Of a stretch of DNA of 13,094 nt, positions 7,730 to 13,094 are shown in pieces. Position 1 is the first letter of the stretch; each line of letters opens with the position of its first letter. Position numbers and translations under genes: made by a program. The stretch comes from an uncultured Comamonadaceae bacterium (GTDB taxonomy: Bacteria > Pseudomonadota > Gammaproteobacteria > Burkholderiales > Burkholderiaceae), in the NCBI GenBank assembly GCA_946482115.1, contig CAMLQP010000055.1:1-13094 (forward strand), in the 5' to 3' direction. The notes under the pieces are model-generated. The model was given only the letters and a program-made list of their open reading frames with translations, made no database searches and was not told where the DNA came from.

Positions 7730-8467
7730 GTGGATCTGGCCTGGCTGTTCAATCTGCTGGTCTCCGCGCCGCTGCTGCCGCCGTTCAACGGCCTGCTGCT
7801 GGTGCTGGCCGGCCTGTTGTGGCGCCGCCGCTGGCTGACCGGGCTGGGGCTGACACTCCTCTGGGTGCTGGCGTTGCCGGTGGTGGGGCAGGGCCTGCTG
7901 CGGGGGCTGGAGGGCGAGGCACTCGATCTGTCGAAACCCCACGGAGCCCAGGCCATCGTGGTGCTGGGGGGCGGACGCTACCGCGACGCGCCGGAGTACG
8001 GCCATGACACGGTCGGCGGCGTCACGCTGGAACGTGTGCGCTATGCCGCCTGGCTGCAGCGGCGTACCGGCCTGCCGGTGCTGGTGTCGGGTGGGCGCCC
8101 GGACGGTGGGGACCTGACCGAGGGCGAGGCCATGCGCCGCGTGCTGGCGGACGAATTCCGGGTGCCGGTGCGCTGGGTCGAGGGCGAATCGATCAACACC
8201 CGCGAGAACGCCACCCTGTCGGCGGCGATGCTCCGGTCCGCCGGGGTGCAGCGGGTTCTGCTGGTGACGCACGGCTGGCACATGCCGCGCGCGCAGCGCG
8301 CGTTCGAGGCGGCCGGGCTGGCGGTGGTGCCGGCGCCCACGCGGTTGTACCGGCAGGCCTTGGGGGTGCAGGGCTGGCTGCCGCTGGGTTACGAGGACGC
8401 CCGGCTGGCGCTGCGCGAATGGCTGGGTCGGGCCTGGTACGCCCTGCGATCGGCTGCTGGACGCTGA
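7730..8467 (+). CDS. YdcF/ElyC-type DUF218 membrane protein
   Basis: Inner-membrane protein of the YdcF/DUF218 family, 245 residues. Two hydrophobic segments (about 3-31 and 36-57) precede the DUF218 domain. That domain shows AIVVLGGGRYR (75-85), TLERVRYAAWLQRRTGLPVLVSGG (99-122), EGEAMRRVL, a WVEGESINTRENA stretch (149-161) and VLLVTHGWHMPRAQRAFEAAG (177-196), all family hallmarks. The N-terminal membrane pair makes it resemble ElyC, which affects peptidoglycan or lipid-carrier metabolism in E. coli, more than soluble YdcF. The biochemical activity is not established and substrate assignment would be speculation. GTG 7730 is chosen because the frame upstream runs inside apbC with no other start placed before the first membrane segment. 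The ribosome binding site is weak, consistent with coupling to apbC 10 bases upstream. It converges on the DUF3047 gene with 11 bases between stops. Confidence 0.88.
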   Translation: MDLAWLFNLLVSAPLLPPFNGLLLVLAGLLWRRRWLTGLGLTLLWVLALPVVGQGLLRGLEGEALDLSKPHGAQAIVVLGGGRYRDAPEYGHDTVGGVTLERVRYAAWLQRRTGLPVLVSGGRPDGGDLTEGEAMRRVLADEFRVPVRWVEGESINTRENATLSAAMLRSAGVQRVLLVTHGWHMPRAQRAFEAAGLAVVPAPTRLYRQALGVQGWLPLGYEDARLALREWLGRAWYALRSAAGR

Positions 8468-8478
8468 GGGCGTGGCGG

Positions 8479-9240
8479 TCAGGGCTGCCGGGTCACGGCC
8501 AGACCCAGCCGGAAGGCCAGTGGACCGTACCAGGCCTGGGCCGAGCTCTCGGTGTTGTTCGCATCGGTCATGATGCCGATGCCGGTGAGCCGGCCCGGGG
8601 CTTCGCCGAAGGCCTGCCGGAAGTCGGCGGCGATGTCGCGCTCGTAGTCCAGCCATCGGCCCAGACGCTCGGGCCCCGACTCGACCACCAGCTTGCGGAT
8701 GCGCCGGGTGTGCGCGTTGTAGACCACCGACCCCACGGGCAGCCTGGGGTCCCAGACATACATCAGCGTGGCATAGGGCATGGCCTCGCCGGTGACCAGC
8801 TGCGCGAGGTCCGACAGCATGTGGTCGCGCCGCCCCAGCTGGGACCGATCGCCCTCGAACGTGAGGATGACCCTCGCAACGGCGTCGCTGGTGTCGCGCT
8901 CGCTGAGGTCGAAGGCCGGGTTGAGGGCCGTGACATACCAGGAGAAGGCCACGGTGCCGCTGGCGGGCTCCGGCAGGCCCAGCCGCAGCCGCACGGTGCT
9001 GTTGCCCGATTCGCTGTGGGCGTGGACGGCGGTGCGGCCTTCATGGCGGACCGGCTGGTAGCGCGTGGGCTTGCGGTTGCCGAACACCTGGTGGGTCCAG
9101 ACCTCGCCCGGCGGGGCTCCGGCGACCAGGCTGGCGCGGGCCCAGTCGGATTCCGCCAGGGGATTGGCCGGCGGCGGCGCTGCACAGCCGGCGAGGATCA
9201 GCAGGATCGGTAGGGCGGATCGGTACAGGCGTCGCGTCAT
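8479..9240 (-). CDS. DUF3047 domain lipoprotein
   Basis: Predicted lipoprotein of 253 residues. The N-terminus MTRRLYRSALPILLILAGC is a signal peptide with lipobox LAGC and Cys19; residue +2 is Ala, so no inner-membrane retention signal of the E. coli type. A Pro/Ala-rich tether follows. The body matches DUF3047 as I know it: FSWYVTAL, the RDTSDAVARVILTFEGD block (about 115-131), ATLMYVWD, the RKLVVESGPERLGRWLDYERDIAADFRQAFGE segment and GIGIMTDANNTESSAQAWYGPLAF near the C-terminus. The fold and function of DUF3047 are not established. There is no clear Shine-Dalgarno sequence. The ATG lies 18 bases after the histidine kinase stop on the same strand, so it is likely the third gene of the two-component operon. 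A role as accessory sensor or output of that system is inference from position only. Confidence 0.87.
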   Translation of the reverse strand: MTRRLYRSALPILLILAGCAAPPPANPLAESDWARASLVAGAPPGEVWTHQVFGNRKPTRYQPVRHEGRTAVHAHSESGNSTVRLRLGLPEPASGTVAFSWYVTALNPAFDLSERDTSDAVARVILTFEGDRSQLGRRDHMLSDLAQLVTGEAMPYATLMYVWDPRLPVGSVVYNAHTRRIRKLVVESGPERLGRWLDYERDIAADFRQAFGEAPGRLTGIGIMTDANNTESSAQAWYGPLAFRLGLAVTRQP

Positions 9241-9258
9241 GGGCGGGCGAATGGGGGT

Positions 9259-11301
9259 TCAGCTGGAGCCGTATTGTGGGGGAGCCACGGGCTCGGTGAG
9301 CAGTCGCACGCGGAACACGGCGCCACCGCCGTCCTCGCGGTTGGCCGCCTCCAGCTGGCCGCCGTAGCGTTCCACCAGACCCAGGCTGATCCAGAGGCCA
9401 AGGCCGTTGCCGTCGTTCTTCGTCGTGAAGAAGGGCTGGAACAGCCGGGACAGCACGGCCGGCGGGAGGCCCGGCCCCTGGTCCAGCACCGCGATCTCCG
9501 CCCCCTGCGGCTGACCGGCCGCGTCGAGCCAGTCGGTGCAGCACAGCCGCAGCTCGCCACCATCGGGCATGGCCTGCACGGCGTTGATCATCAGGTTGAT
9601 CACCACCTGCTGCAGCTCCTGCCGGTTGCACGCCACGCGCTGCGTGGCCCGGCGCTCGCGCACCACGGCAATGCGACGCTGACCCAGCAGGTGGGCCACC
9701 AGCACCAGGCAGTCGTCCACCACCCGGTCCACGTCCAGCGTCTCCACGTAGCCGGCGTATTCGGTGGGGCGGGCGTACTGCAGCAGCTGGGTCACGATCA
9801 GGCGCATGCGCTCGACCTGCTCGTCCAGCAGCCGCAGCTCGGCCTGCACCGGCTCGGCCTGCGGGCCCAGGGTCTCGCGCATCAGGTCCAGGTTGCCCTG
9901 AATCACGGCGATCGGGTTGTTGATCTCGTGGGCGATGCTGGCGGTGAGCTGGCCGATGGCCGCGAGCTTCTCGGACTTGACCAGCTGCTGCTGGGTCTGG
10001 CGCAGCGAGTCGTTGCTCTGGGCCAGTTCACGCGTGCGTTCGGCCACCTTGTGGTCCAGTTCGTCGGCCCAGGCCTGGAGGGCCCGCGTCTTGTCGGCAA
10101 TCAGATCCAGCAGTTCGTCCAGGTGACGCGCCAGCGCGCCCAGCTCGTCGCGCGCGGCCACCTCGCCCACACGCGCATCGGCCTCGCCGGACTCCACGCG
10201 CAGCATGGTCAGGTTCATCTGTCCCACCGGGTGGAAGATGCCGCGCGCCCAGCGCACCGAGAACCACGCGGCGGCGGCCATCACGCCCAGGATGATCAGG
10301 CCCATGATGGCCACCATGGACCAGCGCACCCAGAGGAAGGGGCTCTCCAGGTAACCCACGTAGAGCATGCCCACGCGCTGCCCGTCGGCATCCAGCAGCG
10401 GCTCGTAGGCGCTCACGTACCAGTCGTTGACCACGAAAGCGCGGCCCAGCCAGGTCCGGCCCTGGCCCAGCACCTCTTCGCGCACCGCCTGCGACACGCG
10501 CGTGCCGATGGCGCGCTCGTCCTGGAACAGCCGCACGTTGGTGGTGATGCGCACGTCGTCGAGGAACAGCGTCGCCGTGCCCTTGCTGCCGAAGGGCAGG
10601 GCGCCGTCGGGGTAGACGATGCGGTTGATGTGGTCGATGAAGGCCAGGTTCTGGTTGAGCAGCAGGCCGCCGGTCAGCGTGCCCAGCAGGCGGCCGGTTT
10701 CGTCACGCACCGGCACCGTCGCGATCATGGCCAGCGCGCGGTCTTCCCCGGCGCGGTCGGTGGGGGCCGCGTTGCGGGTTTCCACCAGCGGAATACGCAG
10801 GCGACCGGCCAGGTGTGGCGCCAGCACCTCCATCGCGCTGCGGTCCAGCCGCATCACGCGGGCGGCGCCCGGGCGCGCGGTGTCCTTGAGCGTGGCGGCC
10901 ACGACGCCGGGCAGGCCCCAGGGCGATGGCGGCGCCAGCGGCGCGCCCCGGTTGTCATAGAGGTTGAGGAAGTCGAGGTTCAGCCGCTGGCGTTCGTTCT
11001 CCAGCTGCTGCACCGTGGAGCGCCCCGCGCGCAGCGCCTGCACCAGCGCGTGCGAGGCGGCCACGCCCTGCGTGCCCGAGCCCACCTCGCCGAGCACCTG
11101 CTCGAAGTAGCCGTGCGCCACCGCGAGGTCGGAGCGCACCTTGACGACCAGCAGCCGGTCGTGGGCCATGTTGCTCCAGACCGTGAGCGCCACCACCAGC
11201 AGCGGGAACACCACCGCCAGCGGCAGCAGGGCCATGGCCAGCAGCTTGTGACGCACCGACTCGGCCAGCCAGGCGCGCAGGCGCTTCAGTGGGCTTGCCA
11301 T
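9259..11301 (-). CDS. Double-Cache sensor histidine kinase (NtrB-like)
   Basis: Membrane histidine kinase of 680 residues. A transmembrane helix at about 20-43 is followed by a periplasmic sensor of roughly 280 residues. Its pattern fits a Cache_3/Cache_2 double-Cache domain: MIATVPVRDETGRLLGTLTGG at 192-212, and the distal GTRVSQAVREEVL and AFVVNDWYVSAYEPL blocks up to VGMLYVGYLESP. A second helix (about 327-347) leads to HAMP (about 350-403), a coiled-coil stretch (405-442) and HisKA with phospho-acceptor His458 in SIAHEINNP. The HATPase domain shows the N box (Asn573), G1 DQGPG (607-611), an F box FQPFFTTK and G2 GNGLGL (631-636). All catalytic motifs are intact. The ligand is unknown; Cache sensors usually bind small organic molecules. 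The ATG overlaps the regulator gene by 16 bases and GGGTGG precedes it, so the pair is translationally coupled. Confidence 0.95.
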   Translation of the reverse strand: MASPLKRLRAWLAESVRHKLLAMALLPLAVVFPLLVVALTVWSNMAHDRLLVVKVRSDLAVAHGYFEQVLGEVGSGTQGVAASHALVQALRAGRSTVQQLENERQRLNLDFLNLYDNRGAPLAPPSPWGLPGVVAATLKDTARPGAARVMRLDRSAMEVLAPHLAGRLRIPLVETRNAAPTDRAGEDRALAMIATVPVRDETGRLLGTLTGGLLLNQNLAFIDHINRIVYPDGALPFGSKGTATLFLDDVRITTNVRLFQDERAIGTRVSQAVREEVLGQGRTWLGRAFVVNDWYVSAYEPLLDADGQRVGMLYVGYLESPFLWVRWSMVAIMGLIILGVMAAAAWFSVRWARGIFHPVGQMNLTMLRVESGEADARVGEVAARDELGALARHLDELLDLIADKTRALQAWADELDHKVAERTRELAQSNDSLRQTQQQLVKSEKLAAIGQLTASIAHEINNPIAVIQGNLDLMRETLGPQAEPVQAELRLLDEQVERMRLIVTQLLQYARPTEYAGYVETLDVDRVVDDCLVLVAHLLGQRRIAVVRERRATQRVACNRQELQQVVINLMINAVQAMPDGGELRLCCTDWLDAAGQPQGAEIAVLDQGPGLPPAVLSRLFQPFFTTKNDGNGLGLWISLGLVERYGGQLEAANREDGGGAVFRVRLLTEPVAPPQYGSS

Positions 11302-12668
11302 TCGGCCACCCGGCGTTCCAGCGTGCGGCGCGACACGCCCAGCAGCTGGGCTGCGCGGGTCTTGTCGCCCTGCACGGAATCCAGCACCTGCTGGATGTGC
11401 AGCTTTTCCAGCGTGTGCAGGTCGGTGATGCCGCCGACGGCGGGTGCGGGCGGCTCCGGCAGGCTGGGGTAGAGGGCCGAGACGTTGAGCTGGCCCAGGA
11501 TCAGCGACCGCTCGACCAGGTTGCGCAGCTCGCGCACGTTGCCTGGCCAGTCGTAGTCCTGCAGGAAGCGCATCTGGCCAGCATCGACGGTGATGGGTTC
11601 CAGACCGAGCGGGCGGGCCAGCTCATGCATCAGGTGGTCCACCAGCTCGGGGATGTCTTCCTTGTGCCGGCGCAGCGGCTCCAGCGCGAGCTCGACCACC
11701 TGCAGCCGGTAGTAGAGGTCGGGCCGGAAGCGGCCGGCGGTCACCGCGTCCTGCAGGCGCCGGTTGGTGGCGGCGATGATGCGCACGTCCACCGGCACCA
11801 GCTGGCGGCTGCCCACCGGGCGGATCTTCAGGTCCTCGATCACCCGCAGCAGCGCGGCCTGCACCGGCAGCGGCAGCTCGCCCACCTCGTCAAAGAACAA
11901 CGTGCCGCCCTGGGCGTAATAGAACAGGCCGTCGTGGGCGCGCGTGGCGCCCGGGAAGGCGCCCTTGGCGTGGCCGAACAGCTCGCTTTCGAACAGTTCG
12001 GGCGACATCGCGGCGCAGTTGATGGGCACGAAGGGCCCGTGCGCGCGGGCGCTGCGCGCGTGCAGCTCGCGCGCCACCAGCTCCTTGCCGGTACCCGACT
12101 CGCCCTGCAGCAGCACAGTGCTGTTGACGGCCGCGAGCCGGTCGATGGCCGCGCGCAGCGCCTGCAGCGCGGGCGACCGGCCCACCAGCGCCGAATTGGC
12201 CGGGCCGGTTGGCGGCACGCCGCGCCTGAGCACGAAATTCTCGCGGGCGAGGCGGGCACGCTCGTGGCTGTGCTTGACCGCGTTGAGGATCTGCGGCACC
12301 CGGAAGGGCTTGAGGATGAAGTCGGACGCGCCGGCGCGCAGCGCCTCGATGGCGGTCTCCAGGTCGGCGAAGGCGGTGATCAGTATGACCTCGCCGGAGA
12401 AGCCCAACTCGCGCAGCTCCTTGAGCCAGGCCACGCCGTTCTTGCCTGGCAGCGAGATGTCCAGGATCAGCAGGTCGAAGCGGTGCTCGCGCAGCAGCTC
12501 GTCGCCTTCCTCGGCGCTGGCCGCGCTCATCACCGCGTGGCAGCGCGGCACCAGCGTCTTGACAAGGAAATTGCGCATGCCCGCCTCGTCGTCCACGACC
12601 AGGACGGACCAGTGCGGCCAGCTCTCGGCGTGCCGGGGACCAGCGGGGGAAGAATGAGACGTCGCCAC
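11286..12668 (-). CDS. NtrC-family response regulator with variant GAFPGA loop
   Basis: DNA-binding response regulator of 460 residues from GTG 12668. The receiver domain (about 20-135) has acidic D26-D27, phospho-acceptor D70, T98 and K120. The AAA+ domain (about 161-400) has Walker A GESGTGKE (189-196), Walker B FFDE (258-261), FRPDLYYRL (314-322) and sensor [10 protein letters not shown] (374-381). A Fis-type helix-turn-helix closes the protein (about 435-455, [19 protein letters not shown]). The sigma-54 contact loop normally reads GAFTGA; here it is GAFPGA (236-241), and the nearby G-x-F-E reads G-L-F-Y. The frame is open to an ATG at 12749, but that start would overlap upp and cross the promoter. 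The GTG sits eight bases after a TAGAAT -10, suggesting leaderless mRNA. The cognate kinase follows with a 16-base overlap. Target genes are not evident. Confidence 0.93.
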   Translation of the reverse strand: MATSHSSPAGPRHAESWPHWSVLVVDDEAGMRNFLVKTLVPRCHAVMSAASAEEGDELLREHRFDLLILDISLPGKNGVAWLKELRELGFSGEVILITAFADLETAIEALRAGASDFILKPFRVPQILNAVKHSHERARLARENFVLRRGVPPTGPANSALVGRSPALQALRAAIDRLAAVNSTVLLQGESGTGKELVARELHARSARAHGPFVPINCAAMSPELFESELFGHAKGAFPGATRAHDGLFYYAQGGTLFFDEVGELPLPVQAALLRVIEDLKIRPVGSRQLVPVDVRIIAATNRRLQDAVTAGRFRPDLYYRLQVVELALEPLRRHKEDIPELVDHLMHELARPLGLEPITVDAGQMRFLQDYDWPGNVRELRNLVERSLILGQLNVSALYPSLPEPPAPAVGGITDLHTLEKLHIQQVLDSVQGDKTRAAQLLGVSRRTLERRVAEWQAH

Positions 12669-12676
12669 GGCGGCCG

Positions 12677-12682
12677 ATTCTA
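12677..12682 (-). promoter_or_regulatory. Putative -10 element of the two-component operon
   Basis: Minus-strand TAGAAT with eight bases (CGGCCGCC) before the GTG at 12668. Transcription would begin at or just before the start codon, implying a leaderless message. No good -35 is visible 16-18 bases upstream. This spacing also helps decide the regulator start. Confidence 0.45.
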
Positions 12683-12709
12683 CGGAGGCGCGGACGACCG
12701 TGGGTGGCT

Positions 12710-12715
12710 TAAACT
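12710..12715 (+). promoter_or_regulatory. Putative -10 element of upp
   Basis: TAAACT, preceded by T, 24 bases before the upp ATG. The predicted leader is about 18 nt and contains GAGG at 12731-12734, five bases before the start codon. A clear -35 is lacking. It lies 27 bases from the opposing -10 of the regulator gene, so the two promoters share one short region. Confidence 0.4.
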
Positions 12716-12739
12716 TCCCGCGCAGATTCCGAGGCCGCC

Positions 12740-13094
<355 letters not shown>

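Noticed and set aside
6259..7956. Minus-strand open frame of 565 codons opposite apbC
   Set aside because: The opposite strand encodes ApbC with all motifs intact. The end of this frame is an out-of-frame reading of metG.
8464..8482. CTGA/TCAG inverted repeat at the convergent stops of the DUF218 and DUF3047 genes
   Set aside because: Only four base pairs around an 11-base loop, explained by the two stop codons themselves.
9274..11472. Plus-strand open frame of 732 codons opposite the histidine kinase
   Set aside because: His/Gln/Val-rich shadow of the kinase coding strand with no domain and no start-site support.

Overview
This is a dense, GC-rich bacterial chromosome segment with ten protein genes and no intergenic gap above about 90 bases. 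Gene content and protein style point to a betaproteobacterium of the order Burkholderiales, probably Comamonadaceae: a small DUF3460 protein next to ScpA, divergent metG and apbC/mrp, proteobacterial-type MetRS and UPRT, and -10 elements of the form TAAAAT, TAGAAT and TTAGACT. That placement is inference from family knowledge; no search was run. I saw no tRNA, rRNA, CRISPR array, insertion sequence or phage gene.

Layout. Positions 1-2146 (minus strand) hold an apparent operon of a DUF3460 small protein, scpA (kleisin of the Smc-ScpAB complex) and nadB (L-aspartate oxidase, C-terminus cut off by the window edge). scpA and nadB overlap by the tetranucleotide GTGA. Positions 2209-3852 (minus) encode a SulP-family anion transporter with a C-terminal STAS domain. 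It is divergent from 3932-4444 (plus), a lipoprotein with two BamE/SmpA-like repeats. That gene converges on metG (4455-6530, minus), and both stop codons lie in one small hairpin. metG is divergent from apbC/mrp (6628-7719, plus), which is followed 10 bases later by a YdcF/ElyC-type DUF218 membrane protein (7730-8467).

Positions 8479-12668 (minus) form a three-gene signalling cluster: an NtrC-type response regulator, a two-transmembrane double-Cache histidine kinase overlapping it by 16 bases, and a DUF3047 lipoprotein 18 bases further on. The window ends in upp (uracil phosphoribosyltransferase, plus strand from 12740, truncated).

Most genes are housekeeping: NAD synthesis, chromosome segregation, translation, Fe-S carrier, pyrimidine salvage. 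The part most worth a second look is the signalling cluster. Its regulator has an intact ATPase core but carries GAFPGA in place of the sigma-54 contact loop GAFTGA, and its kinase appears co-transcribed with an uncharacterised lipoprotein. Several start regions also look unusual: leaderless candidates for sulP and the regulator, and a leader with no Shine-Dalgarno sequence and a run of eight C before the DUF3460 gene. I did not find a clearly new biological system.
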